Positions 11,716-25,341 are shown, counted from the stretch's first letter. The stretch: DNA of 64,000 nucleotides from Hydrangea macrophylla (GCA_033977485.1 CM066983.1:60445010-60509009); one strand, 5' to 3'. Notes: a model not told the origin generated them from the sequence alone. Numbers and translations: made by a program.

Positions 11716-12992
11716 GGAGGCACATAGGTATTGGTCTGTGGTGCATTGGAGGGTTGAGCTTGGTTGTAGTTATTGGTTCTGTTTTGATTGTATTGATGGG
11801 ACGGCCTATTGTTTTGCCCTTGATATTGATTATTGTTGTAGGGCTACTATTGATATTGATTTTGGGTCCCAGCATTATTTCTCCAATCAAAACCGGGGTG
11901 ATTCCATCTATTGTTACTTTGAAAGTTATTGTTGGAATTCCCCGCCCCTCGAAAACCTTGCATGGCATTCATCTCCATAGGGGCCTGTTCTTGAAAATAC
12001 GGCACATTGGGACAATATTGAGTTGTATGTCCCAACATGTTGCATGTGCCGCATGGTTCTTTAGGCATAACTTGCCTAGAGCTCTCTCCTTTCATGCTTA
12101 ACTCCTCTACCTTCTTTGCCAGTTCTGCATATTTAGTCATGAGGTGATCTTTACTGGTTAGTTGGTATAGGCTTTTCTCTTCTACACAGGATATCTGTGA
12201 GCGTGAGACATTGTCAAAATTTGACCATTCATGGGCGTATTCGGCTAACCATTCGAAATGGGCTTCATCCTCTTCGGTGTTTTTACGCAGAAATGGTCCG
12301 GAACTCATAGTTTCTACCAACTTCTTTATTTCACCATTCAATCCTTGATAAAAGAAGCTGATAGTTCGCCATTTCTCAAACCCATGGTGTGGGCACGAGA
12401 GAAGCAAATCTTTGAACCGCTCCCACGCTTGTGTGAAGGTTTCATTTCTCTTTTGTTTATAGGAATTGATTTGACGTTGAAGGTCAGTGGTCATGCGAGT
12501 AGGATAGAATTTCTTTAAAAATGCGATGCTCATCGCATGCCAGGTGAAAATTGAATTAGGTTTGAGGGAGTGGAGCCACGCCTTTGCTTTATCTTTCAAA
12601 GTGAAGGGGAATAACATTAGATGCGTCACCTCCCTAGGACAATTTTGCAAGAATGTTTTGCAAACATCCTCAAAATCAGTGACATGTAAGTACGCCTTCT
12701 CACTTTCCATCCCATGAAAGGTGGGAAGCAGTTGGATCATCCCATTGCAAAACTGAAATTTGCCATTATGCAGTGGGATTTGAATGCAATAGGGCGTAGG
12801 TGCGTGTTCTGGTTGCATGAGATCGCAAAGAGGACGTAGCGCCTCATCAATTGGTACCACAACATTGTCACCATTTTCACTCTAATTATCACCAATTGAT
12901 TCAGTTGGAGTGGCTATCGGGTTAATGGAACTATCAGAGTCAGAACGGTAGAAAGGATTTCCAAAAATTCCTTCAATAGAATTATTGGACAT
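11716..12992 (-). pseudogene. Athila-type gag (copy B), interrupted by Tat insertion
   Basis: Starts at ATG 12992-12990 (MSNNSIEGIFGNP), 139 bases downstream of its LTR on the minus strand. Retrotrans_gag domain (TLKDKAKAWLHSL, TQAWERFKDLLLSCPHHG) and CCHC knuckle CGTCNMLGHTTQYC, then an N/Q-rich tail. In-frame stops at 12882-12884, 11847-11849 and 11844-11846. The tail stays readable up to 11716, where the Tat LTR begins, so the Tat element inserted into this gag. The rest of this Athila copy should lie left of the window. Confidence 0.85.
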
Positions 12993-13106
12993 GAACTAGG
13001 AGAGTCCCCAAGGTGAGTGTTTACCAAAAGAACTGAAAAGAAGATAAAATAAAAACAGAAAGAGATGAAGAGAGACTGAGGTAATCTAAGGAATTGATCG
13101 TCGCCT

Positions 13107-13124
13107 TCCCCGGCAACGGCGCCA
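13107..13124 (-). promoter_or_regulatory. tRNA-Asp primer binding site of Athila copy B
   Basis: Minus strand TGGCGCCGTTGCCGGGGA, an 18-nt complement to the 3' end of plant tRNA-Asp, placed six bases from the LTR start at 13131. Confidence 0.9.
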
Positions 13125-13130
13125 AAAACT

Positions 13131-14741
13131 TGACACGCGAATAATCTTGTGCGCGCTTGTGCAACACCCAAGTGTAGGTGGACGTGCAAGTAGAAACTGG
13201 TAAGACCAGGTCGATCCCACAGGGAAGGATGAGAAGTTAATTACTTAGATTAGACTCTAAAAGAAAAGAAAATTCAATATTTTAAGAGAAGCGTAGAACA
13301 CTAAGTTCTACAATTAACAACTACTAAACTAAATTAACTAAACTAATGATGAACTATTTATCTAAAGCAAGATTTGAAAATGGTTTTTCTTAATAAAAGA
13401 AAGTGTTGGGATCATGCGAATCCACCATGACTCAACCATCTACCATGCAAATGAAATTAAGCTCAACGGAGGGCAACCTCTACAGTATCCCGTACTTCTC
13501 TAAGGATATAGAATCAATAGTCCTTTCATGACCGGGACTATATCATCACAATTAAGTTTGAAATACACAAAGGTGGTTTAATTCAATAGTTAAGACTCTC
13601 ACCTCCAATGGTATTAGCATTGAGGGTGGTTTGCAAAATATATTGAAAGAAAGTGCCTTAAGGCTTAACGTTTAAAGACTGTTTTGACAAACTGAGCATT
13701 TGGGGACAGTTTGATAACGAATCAGTAAAGCAGAAAGTCTTGGAATACTGTATTAGATGTCCTTAAGAATCAGAGGTCTCGATCGATCGACGCGCTTTCG
13801 ATTGCTCGAACATCTTCATCTCTCGATCGATCGAAATATCTTCGATCGATCGACTATGTCTCTGTTCTGATCGATCGAACGACATTCGATCGATCGAACA
13901 CAGGAATAAAAATACTGCATGGCAGAGGACTGAAATCATGGTTTCATTGCAATTTCCCAACCTTGGGACTACTCAGACATGGTCTGGGGAGTCTCAGATT
14001 TATTTTTTACGAAAAGGTTCATTAAAGACATGTTTGTTTGCAAGATTTTCATTAAAACTATGAAAACTAACGGTTTTAACTTATCTAGCAACAATACTAC
14101 GAGATTGAAAGATAAACTGTGATTAACTAGATGCAGAATAAAAATGAAATAATAATAAGTAACCTGGAACGAAGAAACTTGTATTACTATCAAACAATCA
14201 AAGCTAACAATGGTGAATCTTGATAAAACCTACAAAACAAACACAAGGAACACTCTCTATCCTCTTCAAAACTGATGAACTAAAGTTGGGCGCCCCTCTG
14301 GACGTACACAAAACAAATATATATAGCCTAAACCTAATGCTAGGGTTAAAAACCCGTTTCTGCTGCATGCGCGCATAATCTGATAAAAGGCATCTTCGAT
14401 CGATCGAGAAGCTATCGATCGATTGAACTTCCAGAACCGTCGATCGCTTGAACTCCACTCGATCGATCGATAAGTCGATCGCTCGAACCTTGTATTTCAG
14501 CTTTGAGTTGTCTTCATCTGTACTAAGCACTTCCTTTTATCAACATTCTTCAATCTTATATATAGCAGCAGTAATCTGCACAAATAGTCACTAAAAACAA
14601 TACCACTTATCATAGTTTAATCAATTTGTGCAAAAACTGGTATTATAATTCAAACTGCAGATAAACAGGGGAATTGTAGACTTTTCTAGTGTATTTTCTT
14701 TTTTTAGCGCGGTTGTATTTTACAAATACCCCCACTTGTCA
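13131..14741 (-). repeat. Athila LTR (copy B, 5' LTR)
   Basis: TGACACGCGA to CACTTGTCA, 1611 bases, aligned end to end by eye with the LTR at 16023-17664 at roughly 80-85 percent. Two clusters of TTCGATCGATCGAA-like palindromes lie at about 13778-13906 and 14396-14487. The LTR end falls directly in the gag of copy A, so copy B inserted there. Confidence 0.85.
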
Positions 14742-15897
14742 GCTGTTGTTGTTGAAATTGGTTTTGGGTCCCAGCATTGTTTTTCCAGTCGAACCCGGGG
14801 TGATTCCATCTATTATTTTGTGGATTATAGTTGTTGTAGGAATTCCCCGCCCCCCTATACCCTTGCATGGCATTCATTTCCATGGGGGGTTGTTCTTGAA
14901 AATATGGCACATTTGGACAATATTGAGTAGTGTGTCCCAGCATGTTACATGTGCTACATGGTTCTTCAGGCAAAAATTGCCTAGAACTTTCTCCTTTCAT
15001 CCCCAATTCTTCCACTTTCTTTACTAGTTCTTCATACTTATTCATCAGATGATCCTCACTTTTTAGTTGATATAAACTTTTCTCTTCTACGCAGGATATC
15101 TGTGATCGTGGGATATCATCTGAATTTGAACACTCATGGGCGTGTTCAGCTAGCCACTCAAAATGAGCTTCAGCTTCCTCTGTGTTTTTACGAAGAAATG
15201 GCCCCGAACTCATGGTCTCGACCAACTTTTTCGTTTCACCATTTAGCCCTTCATAAAAGTAGTTGATGGTTCGCCATTTTTCATACCCATGATGTGGGCA
15301 TGAGAGTAGCAAATCCTTGAAACGCTCCCAAGTTTGGGTGAACGTTTCATTGCTCTTTTGTTTGTAAGAGTTTATTTGTCGTTTAAGCTCGGTGGTCATG
15401 TGAGGTGGAAAGAATTTCTTCAAGAAAGCGGTATTCATCGCATGCCAAGTGTAGATGGAGTTTGGCTTCAAGGTGAGTAACCACGCTTTTGCTTTGTCCT
15501 TCAGAGTGAAAGGAAATAGCATTAAACGTGTCACATCTACAGGACAATTCTGTGAGAAAGTTTTACAAACATCCTCAAAGTCTTTGACATGTAGATATGC
15601 CTTCTCGCTCTCCATTCCATGAAAGGTAGGAAGGAGTTGAATCATTCCATTGCAAAATTGAAATTTGCCTGCATGGTGTGGAATGAGAATGCAAGAAGGT
15701 GTGGGCGCATGTTCAGGTGTCATGAGATCGCACAAAGGACGAAGTGAATCGTCGATTGGTACAACCACATTATTACCATTTTCGCTTTGATTGTCGGCCA
15801 TTGAGTCGATCGGTGTAACTATGGGGTTAATAGAACTAGATGAACTGGATGAATAGAGTGGATTTCCAAAAATTCCTTCGATGGAATTATCGGACAT
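14742..15897 (-). pseudogene. Athila-type gag (copy A), truncated by LTR of copy B
   Basis: An open frame from ATG 15897 (MSDNSIEGIFGNPLY): retrotrans_gag domain at about 125-220 and CCHC knuckle C314, C317, H322, C327 (CSTCNMLGHTTQYC). The last codons of the open frame (SGGICKIQPR, to 14704) are translated from the inserted LTR, so the real gag stops being genuine at 14742. Up to that point the frame has no stop, unlike copy B. Gag binds and packages element RNA. Confidence 0.85.
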
Positions 15898-15998
15898 AAA
15901 GGGAAAGACCCTAAGTAGTTTTTTTTTAATTGAAAGAAAAAGAAAAACAGAAAGAGATAAGGATAGATTGAGGTAATCGAAGCGTTAGCTTGTCGCCT

Positions 15999-16016
15999 TC
16001 CCCGGCAACGGCGCCA
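15999..16016 (-). promoter_or_regulatory. tRNA-Asp primer binding site of Athila copy A
   Basis: Same 18-nt tRNA-Asp complement as copy B, six bases from the LTR start at 16023. Confidence 0.9.
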
Positions 16017-16022
16017 AAAACT

Positions 16023-17664
16023 TGACACGAGAATTTTTTTGTATGCGCTTGTGTGCTATACCCAAGTGTAGGTAATCGTGCAAGTAGTAATCTGGTTAAG
16101 TCCAGGTCGATCCCACAGGGAAGGTGGTAAACTAAATACTTAGATTAATCTCAAAAAGGGAAAATAAAATTCAATATTTTAAAGAAATGTAGAACACAAA
16201 GTCCCACAATTTATCTACTACTAAAAATAATTAAACTAAAATAAACTAATTACCAACTAATTAATTAAAGTGATAATTTAAAATGTGTTTTTCTTAATTA
16301 AAAATGAATGTTGGGATTACACGAATCCACCGCGACCTATCCATCTACCATGCAGTTGCATTGAAGCTCAATGGAGTACGTCCTCAACAGTATTCCATAT
16401 TGCTCTTAGAATAAAGAATCCATAGCCCTTTCATGTCCAGGACTATATCATCACACTGGAGTTTGAAATACACAAAAGCGGTTTAAATCAATAGTTAAGA
16501 CTCTCACCTACAATGGTATTAGCATTGAGGGTGGTTTGCAAAAGTTATTGAAGAAAAATGCCTCAAGGCTTAAAATTCACAGACTGTTTTGACAAACTGA
16601 GCGTTTGGGGACAGTTTAATAACAATCCAATAAAACATAAAGTTTAGGAATACTGTATAGAAGGTCCTCAAGAAAAAGGGTGTTCGATCGATCGACGCGC
16701 TTTCGATCGATCGAACTACCTCATCTCTCGATCGATCGAACTGTCTTCGATCGCTCGACTGTGTCTCTGTCCGATCGATCGAACTATCTCGATCGATCGA
16801 ACACAGGGATTATTCTGCTACATGGCAGAGGTCTGAGATCACAGTTTCATCGTGATCTCCCAACCCGGGGACTACTCAGACATCGTCTAGAGTGTCACAG
16901 ATTTATTATTAATGTAAAAATTCATTAAGGTTGTGTTTGGATGAGGTTTAAACATGCAATCAATGAAAATCTATGATTTATCAACTACCAACACGTAAAA
17001 CGATGATCTATGCATATTTAAACTATGTAAACTACTGAAAGAATGCAAACAAAACTAATATATCAAAACCTGGAACGAACGAGCTATTAATAACCTTTAA
17101 ACTTCACTTGAATTCAATGTTCAATCACCAAAACCTACAAAAATCAAAGTAGAACACTCTCTCTCTATGTAAAAACTGATAAAACGTAAAGTAGGCGTCC
17201 TTATGGACGTCTACAATATGAGTATAAATAGCAGAAACCTAATGCTAGGGTTCCCCATACATTCTGCTGCGTGCGCGTAAAAATCTGATAAAAGGCATGT
17301 TCGATCGATCGAACGTTTCTCGATCGATTGAACTCTTGGGAACTTCGATCGCTTGAACTTATCTCGATCGATCGAACCTTCGATCGATAGAATGGTCTTC
17401 AATTGCTCGAACTCTACATTTCAGCTTTTACATATCTTCTTTAGAATTCAGCATTTCCCTTCATCGTTATCTTTCTATTCTTCACACAGCAATTGCAGTC
17501 TGCACAAATTACAGCTAAAAACGCACAACTTATCATAGTTTAATCAATATGTTCATAAACTAGCATTGTAATTCAAATTGCAGATAAATGGAGGAAATGT
17601 AAACTAAATCCATACTTTTTCTTCTTTTAGCGCGGTTGTATTTTACAAATACTCCCGCTTATCA
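16023..17664 (-). repeat. Athila LTR (copy A, 5' LTR)
   Basis: TGACACGAGA to GCTTATCA, 1642 bases. Palindrome clusters of TTCGATCGATCGAA and variants lie at about 16683-16802 and 17299-17411. Its 3' partner is not in the window. The flank to the right is CCAGC. Confidence 0.85.
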
Positions 17665-18900
17665 CCAGCCTCACAACATTACGACCACAAGCCCCGATAC
17701 ATTCTGGCCAACACGCCCAATTCATTATTCCTTTCATAATGTATACCTCCTAGTCTCAATCATGGATTAAAGTGACATATCCCTTAGCCTCCATCAGATC
17801 TCCTGCCTCGGTCATGGACTAAGGTGATATTCATTTAATCTCTATCGGACTAATTTCATGATGTATCCCTCTTAATCTCGGTCATGGACTAAAGTAACAT
17901 ATTCCTGTAGCCTCGATTCAGACTTCCCGTCCCGATCATAGACCAAGGTGATATTCCTTTAACCTCTATCAGATTAAGATGATAAAATCGGCATAACCCT
18001 CAGTCTCAGTCTTGGACTAACGTGACCATTCCCTTAGTCTCTGTTGGATCTCTCTTGGTTGATCATGGACTAAGACGACATTCCGTTAGCCTCTATTAGA
18101 CTAGGGTGCTAGCCCATTACCATTCCCACAACTATGTATCCCTTATTCTCTCCTGTGAACTAAGGCGATACCACGAGTATATCCTTTAGTCTCTCTCATG
18201 GACTAAGGTGATATCACCACTCTATCCCTTAGTCTCTCTCATGGACTAAGGTGATTTCACTTGTATATCCCTTAGTATCCCTCATGGACTAAGGCAATAT
18301 AGGTAATCACAACCTCACATCTGTTTCCATAATATATATATATATATCTCTTAACCTCTCCCGTGGACTAAAGCGATACCTACTAATAAATCCCTTTAGT
18401 CTCTGCTGTGGAGTAAGGTAATGTACGCATATTGTAACCCACATTGTATGATCTTTGCGATCGCCTTTCCCACGCACCGATCATAAATAGTGTCGACATA
18501 TGTGGTCGATAGACCCACTACTATGCACATCGGCTTCTCAATTTGCTTAACAATAGTGTACTATCATTATATAATTTTTTCCACTGTTTCAATACATTAA
18601 GCGCATTATTTAACGTGTGTATTATTCCAATATCGCTTCTACCAATCAACGCATGATATTATACAGATTAACATTTCATCGGATATAAACAAACAAAACA
18701 TTTAACATTTTGTCAAGTTCGATCGATTGAAGTCCTTTCAATCGATTAACAAAAGTAAAGTTCGATCAGTTGAAATAAGTTCGATCGATTGAGAATGTTA
18801 AAGTTCGATCGATTGAGGTTTGTCTGTGTTCAATCGCTCGAAATCAGTTAGATCGATTGAACGTTGTTTTTCTTCCCCAACTAAACTGGAGTTCCTGTGT
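17665..18900. repeat. Unclassified repeat with dyad tandem array
   Basis: From about 17755 to 18425 there are about twelve degenerate copies of a 42-75 bp unit built around CCTTAGTC...CATGGACTAAGG. The two halves CCTTAGTC and GACTAAGG are reverse complements, so each copy can fold into a hairpin. The rest is AT-rich, with five or six TTCGATCGATTGA-like motifs at 18716-18862. The chromovirus at 18906 splits this sequence from 27981 onwards. No ORF is seen. It may be an LTR of another element, but no ends were identified. Confidence 0.55.
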
Positions 18901-18905
18901 ATGTT

Positions 18906-21060
18906 TGTCACAACCGTTCCAAAGATTCATGGTTTTAACATGCATATTTGAATTTCACAAATTATCGATGTTAATTAATAATTTGTGATAAGTAGTTGAC
19001 TGTAGTCAACGGTGGAGTGTCGATTGAGGACACAGTAATCGGAGGACCATGAGGCATCCGTATGAATAAATGACATTTATATGCTTTAAATGTTATTCAA
19101 ACTATCTGATATTTCATGAATAGTGAATTTATTTGCGAAGAGTAAATTCTGGTAATTTTGATACTGTTTTATATCATTTTGAGAACTGTGGTGAGAACGT
19201 GAGTGACACGTCATAAAAAGGTAGGTTGTGTAGAGATTCCACAGAATTTAGTTTTCGGACGTATTTTTGGACCCAAACGAGTCTTAGTCGAAAACTTTTG
19301 AAATTGATAATTTTCACTCGTAAAGTTGTAAAATGGACGTGTGCGAAGTTTCGGGAGTTAACTAGAAGTTTAAGAAACTCACGGGGGAGTAAACGAGATT
19401 CCCGAAGAGTTTGTCTATAAATAGGAGTGGATGTATTTGCATTAGTTACAAAACTTATATAATATCTTGGGAGAGGAGAGAGAAAGGGAGATTGATTGCT
19501 ACGGGCTTTGCGACGACAAACGGCGACCGTTCGTCCGTCAGTTTTCAACCAAATTCGAGATTCGAACTCCTTGAGGTAAGGGCTTCGTTTTGATACTAGT
19601 TAGGACTAGTTTGGTTAAGTTTTATAAAAATCCTAATGTTAGAATTTTGGGGTAAACGCATGTAAACTTGTAGGAATCGCTTGAAATTCGAAATCCGACG
19701 TTTAATCGACCTCCTAGTTCATCCTTCGAAGTTATAGGAAAATTGCTCGAGGTATGAATTCCGAACCTATGTAATATAGACAATTTTGGATGTTTTAGAT
19801 ATTTTGTATGACTTGTGATCCGGGCAAACTTATGTGTTAAATTAGGCCCGTTAAAGTTAGCGAGTATGTATAGAAAAGCACAGTGACATGATTATGTGAG
19901 TATGTTAAATGTCTATGTGAGTTAAAGGGGAGTTTGATATAATTTTACGCCGGTGCACGCCTCTCGATGTTTGAGAGTTTATAGTAGTGACGACTACTTG
20001 CTTGGTGTGGGAAGTGGCCAACCAGAGCAGATGGGTGTAATGGTTGAGTGATCCTTGGCTAACCATTGACATCGCGGTTTAAGATTTAAGACTTTCCGAT
20101 ATACTGGGTGAATGCGTATCTCTCTCCCCGGAGACTAAATTATGTGATTTAGATGTTTAAAACATGAATTGCCTCATATGCATTTGTTTAGAATTGTACA
20201 CTCAGCATATAGCTGAGCAGTGGAGATTTCCTCCATTGCAGGTGCTAGGAAGAAAGGGAAAAAGAAGCGCGAAGAGTGAGACCGCGGGAACGACGGGGTT
20301 GAACCACTTTGTTTATGTTTTTGTCTTCCATTCCTTGGTTGAAAATGTAATTTTTGGAAGTTAGGACTAGAAACGTCACTTTTAAGTTTTGGAATGGAAT
20401 TGTAAGGTCATGTTATGTACTTAACTCCTTTTGAATTTGTGGTAATGAATCCGAACTCGTGGATTCGTGTTTTGAAGGTTCTACTTGTAAATTTAACGGT
20501 TTGAAGGATTGTACTAGTTCTTTTATATTTTGAGCCAAACAAGCCTTAGCTTGTTCTGTTAATTATCTCTTTCTGTGGATTATTATGTCGTTATAACGAT
20601 CTTAAAAATCTAGTATAGATGGTGAAGTTTAAAAAGTTTTCAACATGTTAGGAAGCATGGAAGTGAAGAGGTTGAGTGATGCTTTGGCAAAATTCTGCAG
20701 CATTCTGCAGGATTCTGCCAGAGGGTCATTCGACCGGTCGAATGGAGTCGTTCGACCGGTCGAAATACCCCCTGTCAGAAATTTTTTTCTATACCTTTCG
20801 CAACTTTTGGAAATGTTTCGATTGGTTCTTAGGGTACCTTTGGGACCCCTTTTAACTTAAAACCATTCGTTTCGAAATATAATTGCGTTTTCAATTTTAC
20901 ACGGATTTTATAACTCGGAGGGTAATGTTTTCAAAGTTTTATACACTCGAGGTTGTTTTAAGTTACTTTTCCGCTGCGTACTGTTATAAGATGAACTGGT
21001 TGAGCCTTGGTGGCGTGCCACGTGTCCTGTTTCCGCACGTTAGCAGGATGGGTTGTGACA
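18906..21060 (+). repeat. 5' LTR of chromovirus
   Basis: TGTCACAACC to TTGTGACA. Contains an 18-bp perfect palindrome CATTCGACCGGTCGAATG at 20727-20744 and a second TTCGACCGGTCGAA at 20751-20764. A TATA-like CTATAAATAGG at 19414-19424 could be the element promoter. Confidence 0.95.
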
Positions 21061-21065
21061 TTTAT

Positions 21066-21077
21066 TGGTATCAGAGC
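21066..21077 (+). promoter_or_regulatory. Primer binding site, initiator Met tRNA
   Basis: TGGTATCAGAGC, the standard 12-nt complement to the 3' end of plant tRNA-iMet, five bases after the LTR. Confidence 0.92.
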
Positions 21078-21261
21078 AATAGGTAACAAAACTTTGGGAA
21101 CGTTCGACGACGAGTGGAGTGTTGAGTGAATTATCATATTCTAGAGTGCATCCATACATTGTAGAGATGTTTGATGCATATGTATGTTGTTTTACATACA
21201 TGATATTGTTATTGTTGTACATGCATAGTGTTTATGCATTGAGATTGATAGGACTATAATC

Positions 21262-24200
21262 ATGAGTGACGAAGAACGAGAATTATCGCCACATACTCGC
21301 CGAATGAATGAAATGGCTAAAATGATGGGGAACATTGGAGAGATGATACGAAATATAGCGGAAAGATTACCTCCAACACCTCCATTGGAGCCAGAACCGA
21401 TAGTTGTAGTACATGCGCCTGAAAATAGGGGTATGAGGTCAATATCAGAACAGTTTTCCCGGAAGAAACCGATGGAATTTCATGGGACACCCGACCCAAC
21501 GCTCGCAGAACATTGGATCATGGATATGGAGAGAATTTTCCGATCGATTCCGATGACAGATAAGGAGAAAATTGAGAATGCCAGTGATATACTTAAGGGT
21601 GAAGCCCAGAACTGGTGGGTGAACGTCCTAGACCAAAGAGCACCAATAACTTGGGAGGGATTCAAAGCAGAGTTTAATCGCCAATTCTTTCCAAGGGCTG
21701 CTCTTAATGCGAAGAAGAGAGAGTTTGATAATCTCCAACAAGGGGATATGACTGTGACGGAATACACTTCAAGGTATAACGCTTTGTTGAGGTTTGGAAA
21801 AGGGTGTGTGTTGACAGAAGAAGATAGAGCAAGGAAATATGAAGATGGGTTGAGGGATAATATCCGCTTGAGGGTTGAAACCTATGAACATTCAACTGTT
21901 GTAGCAGTACAACAAACGGCACTTGTAGCCGAAAGTGGAATGGAGAGATCGAGGCAAAATCAGCAAAGCCAACAAGGAAAGAGAAACCACGAGGGTAATG
22001 ACCGGAACTATGGTGGACCTTTCAAGAGGCCGTTTGCAAGAGGCTCTAACTCTAGTTTCAGTGGGTTCAAGAAGCCGGCAAGTAACATACCGTTGTGTCC
22101 ATTGTGTAATCGGCCACACACCGGTCGATGTTTTATGACAAATTTCCAGAACAAAACCCAAGGGATGAACAGTGCAAGTGCTACACCTGATATGAGGGGC
22201 AAGTGCTACGATTGTGGAATGTTTGGACATCAATCCAAGGAGTGCCCGAGGAAGCGTCCTCAACAAGGAGCTAGTTCTATGGCTTCTAGTGGTTCAAAGC
22301 CTCGACAGACTAACGATGGGGGACAAAGGACGGAACAACGACAAGGGAGGTCATTTCAGATGAACCCAGGGGATATGGCTGCTTCGGAGACAGTAGTCTC
22401 AGGTATGGTGCTTATATGTTCGCACTTAGCGTGCATACTTGTTGACTCAGGATCTACGCATTCATTTGTATCGCATACCTTTGTTGAACATTTGAATGTT
22501 AAATCGGCATCGTTAGGATATGAATTGTCTATCGCGGTACCACTTAGTAAATCGATGATGACGTCTACTGTATATAAGAACTGTGAAATCAAATTAGGCG
22601 AGAAGTCGATGATCATAGATCTTATACCTATCGTTGTGAATCACTTTGATGTGATCTTAGGAATGGATTGGTTAGCCCTTAACCGAGCCACCATAAACTG
22701 TAAACGGAAAGAGGTTAACTTTCGATCACCGGTGCATGGGAACTTTTGCTTTCAAGGGAGTGGGGTTATACCGCCGCCGTACTTGATTTCAGCTATCCGA
22801 GCGGGAAGGTTATTGAGAAAAGGATGTCAAGGATTTCTGTGTTCGGTGACTGACGCCGCAACGACCGAATCAAGAATAGAAGACATTCCGATAGTGCGAG
22901 AATATCCAGATGTATTTCCTGACGATCTACCAGATGTTTTGATTGAGAGGGAAATTGAATTCACCATTGAGGTAATGCCAGACGCAAGACCTGTATCCAA
23001 GGCACCGTATAGAATGGCACCTGTGGAATTGAAAGAGCTGAAAATCCAACTACAAAAACTACTTGACAAGGGTTTCATTCGACCTAGTATATCGCCGTGG
23101 GGAGCTCCAGTGTTGTTTGTCAAGAAGAAAGATAGTTCAATGCGTATGTGTGTCGACTATCGAGAACTGAACAAGTTGACAATTAAGAACAAGTATCCAC
23201 TGCCGAGAATTGATGACTTATTTGATCAACTTCGTGGGGCACAAGTATTCTCCAAGATAGACCTGAGGTCGGGTTACCATCAGTTGAAAGTGAAGGCCGA
23301 AGATGTTGAGAAAATTGCTTTCAGAATGCGCTACGGACATTATGAATTTCTAGTCATGCCATTTGGAGTTACAAATGCACCAGCTGCGTTCATGGATCTT
23401 ATGAACCGGGTCTTCAAGGACTACTTGGACGATTTTGTGATAGTGTTCATTGATGACATTCTTATCTATTCATCGAGTGAAGTAGAGCACGAGAAGCATT
23501 TGAGACTTATACTTCAGAGATTGCGGGAGAAGCAACTGTTTGGAAAATTCAAGAAATGTGAATTTTGGTTACCTAGCATTACTTTTCTTGGTCACGTGAT
23601 TGACAAGAATGGAGTTTCAGTTGATCCTCACAAAGTGGAAGCAGTATCAAATTGGCAAAGACCGACATCTGTATCTGAAATCCGAAGTTTCTTGGGATTA
23701 GCAGGATACTACCGCCGTTTTATTGAACATTTCTCGAAGATTTCTTTACCTATGACCAGGTTGATGAGAAAAGGGGTTACCTTTGAATGGAGTCAAGAAT
23801 GTGAAGACAGTTTTCAAAAGTTGAAGTCAAGGTTGACAAGGGCGCCTATCTTGACAATACCATCTAGAACTGAAGGATTTGTAATCTATAGTGATGCTTC
23901 ACACCAAGGATTGGGATGTGTGCTTATGCAAAGTGGTAAAGTAATTGCCTATGCTTCTAGACAGTTGAAGACACATGAAGTAAACTATCTGACTCACGAT
24001 CTTGAATTGGCCGCGGTAATTCATGCCTTGAAGATATGGCGACATTATTTGTACGGGGAAAAGTGTGAGATTTTCACCGATCATAAAAGTTTGAAATACA
24101 TTTTCACCCAACGGGACTTGAACATGAGACAGCGAAGATGGTTGGAGCTGATGAAGGATTACGATCTTTCGATTGAGTATCATCCGGGAAAGGCTAATGT

Positions 24201-25341
24201 AGTAGCCGATGCATTAAGCCGGAAGACGCCAAGGAATTTAGCCGACGAGCTAACCCAACAAAAAGAATTGATAAAAGAGATGGAACGCTTAGAATTGGAT
24301 GTAATTCCAGGGACCAATGATGGCTTAATGATGGCAATCATAGCGCATCCAGATATTATTGATGAGATCAAGAGGGAACAGTTTAATGATGTTTACCTGT
24401 GCAAAATGAGAGACGAGGTACCTTTGGAAAAGCGACCTGGTTTTACCTTAGAAGAAGGAACGTTGAAACTTGGAGATCGATTATGTGTACCAAATGTGAA
24501 AGGCTTGAAAGAGAGGATTCTAGAAGAAGCACATAGCACTAGATACTCAGTACACCCGGGAAGCAATAAAATGTACAGAAATTTGAGAGAAAACTTTTGG
24601 TGGAAGGACATGAAGCGTGAGATTGCTAAGTATGTTTCTGAGTGTTCAGCATGTCAGCAAGTGAAAGCAGAGAGACAAGTACCCGCGGGGTTACTACAGC
24701 CGTTACCAGTGTCAGAATGGAAGTGGGACGAGATTATGATGGATTTTGTATCCGGATTTCCGCGATCATCCAACAAGAATGACAAGATTTGGGTTATAGT
24801 CGATAGATTGACGAAATCAGCACATTTTCTACCAATCAAGACGACTAAGCCATCCAAGTTAGCAGAATTGTATGTGAAGGAGATTGTAAGACTACATGGG
24901 GTTCCAGCAGTGATAGTATCAGATCGCGATAGTAGTTTTACATCGAGGTTTTGGGGAAGTCTACAGAAAGCTATGGGTACTAAGTTGAGTTTTAGTACTG
25001 CATTTCATCCTCAGACCGATGGACAGTCAGAACGAACGATTCAGACCTTGGAAGATATGTTGAGACTGTGTGTTCTAGATTTTGGGAGTGATTGGGAGCA
25101 CCACTTGCCGTTAATTGAATTTGCTTATAACAATGGATTCCAGTCAAGTATTGGAATGGCACCGTATAAAGCTTTGTATGGGCGTAAGTGTCAATCACCG
25201 GTTTGTTGGACCGAGGTTGGAGAAAGAAGATTGTTAGGACCTGAGATGGTGCAAATGACTACCGAGAAGGTGAAATTGATCCAGGAGCGACTTAAGGTAG
25301 CTCAGAGTCGTTATAAAAGTTATGCGGACTCTAAACGATGA
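21262..25341 (+). CDS. Chromovirus gag-pol polyprotein, stopped before the chromodomain
   Basis: 1359 residues in one frame: gag; CCHC knuckle at 315-328 ([14 protein letters not shown]); protease with D395-S-G; reverse transcriptase with FIDD at 729-732; RNase H with D878, E915, D940, D983; integrase with an HHCC zinc region near 1100-1140 and D1161, D1221, E1257. All catalytic residues expected for the family are present. A TGA at 25339-25341 ends it, while the same frame continues open for another 145 codons. The protein would copy and insert the element but would lack its C-terminal targeting module unless the stop is read through. The start chosen is the first ATG after the PBS with gag homology. 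Confidence 0.93.
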   Translation: MSDEERELSPHTRRMNEMAKMMGNIGEMIRNIAERLPPTPPLEPEPIVVVHAPENRGMRSISEQFSRKKPMEFHGTPDPTLAEHWIMDMERIFRSIPMTDKEKIENASDILKGEAQNWWVNVLDQRAPITWEGFKAEFNRQFFPRAALNAKKREFDNLQQGDMTVTEYTSRYNALLRFGKGCVLTEEDRARKYEDGLRDNIRLRVETYEHSTVVAVQQTALVAESGMERSRQNQQSQQGKRNHEGNDRNYGGPFKRPFARGSNSSFSGFKKPASNIPLCPLCNRPHTGRCFMTNFQNKTQGMNSASATPDMRGKCYDCGMFGHQSKECPRKRPQQGASSMASSGSKPRQTNDGGQRTEQRQGRSFQMNPGDMAASETVVSGMVLICSHLACILVDSGSTHSFVSHTFVEHLNVKSASLGYELSIAVPLSKSMMTSTVYKNCEIKLGEKSMIIDLIPIVVNHFDVILGMDWLALNRATINCKRKEVNFRSPVHGNFCFQGSGVIPPPYLISAIRAGRLLRKGCQGFLCSVTDAATTESRIEDIPIVREYPDVFPDDLPDVLIEREIEFTIEVMPDARPVSKAPYRMAPVELKELKIQLQKLLDKGFIRPSISPWGAPVLFVKKKDSSMRMCVDYRELNKLTIKNKYPLPRIDDLFDQLRGAQVFSKIDLRSGYHQLKVKAEDVEKIAFRMRYGHYEFLVMPFGVTNAPAAFMDLMNRVFKDYLDDFVIVFIDDILIYSSSEVEHEKHLRLILQRLREKQLFGKFKKCEFWLPSITFLGHVIDKNGVSVDPHKVEAVSNWQRPTSVSEIRSFLGLAGYYRRFIEHFSKISLPMTRLMRKGVTFEWSQECEDSFQKLKSRLTRAPILTIPSRTEGFVIYSDASHQGLGCVLMQSGKVIAYASRQLKTHEVNYLTHDLELAAVIHALKIWRHYLYGEKCEIFTDHKSLKYIFTQRDLNMRQRRWLELMKDYDLSIEYHPGKANVVADALSRKTPRNLADELTQQKELIKEMERLELDVIPGTNDGLMMAIIAHPDIIDEIKREQFNDVYLCKMRDEVPLEKRPGFTLEEGTLKLGDRLCVPNVKGLKERILEEAHSTRYSVHPGSNKMYRNLRENFWWKDMKREIAKYVSECSACQQVKAERQVPAGLLQPLPVSEWKWDEIMMDFVSGFPRSSNKNDKIWVIVDRLTKSAHFLPIKTTKPSKLAELYVKEIVRLHGVPAVIVSDRDSSFTSRFWGSLQKAMGTKLSFSTAFHPQTDGQSERTIQTLEDMLRLCVLDFGSDWEHHLPLIEFAYNNGFQSSIGMAPYKALYGRKCQSPVCWTEVGERRLLGPEMVQMTTEKVKLIQERLKVAQSRYKSYADSKR

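Noticed and set aside
13763..17538. Several small frames rich in FDRSIDR/SIDRT peptides
   Set aside because: They are translations of the GATCGATC palindrome arrays in LTRs, in any frame, and not proteins. The same applies at 28289-28669, 54771-54962 and 60278-60469.
13131..17664. A single Athila element with LTRs 13131-14741 and 16023-17664
   Set aside because: The two LTRs are too diverged for a pair, and each is followed on the minus strand by its own PBS and gag. Nesting explains the order better.
17755..18425. CRISPR-like array
   Set aside because: Units are degenerate tandem repeats without unique spacers of even length, in a plant transposon context.
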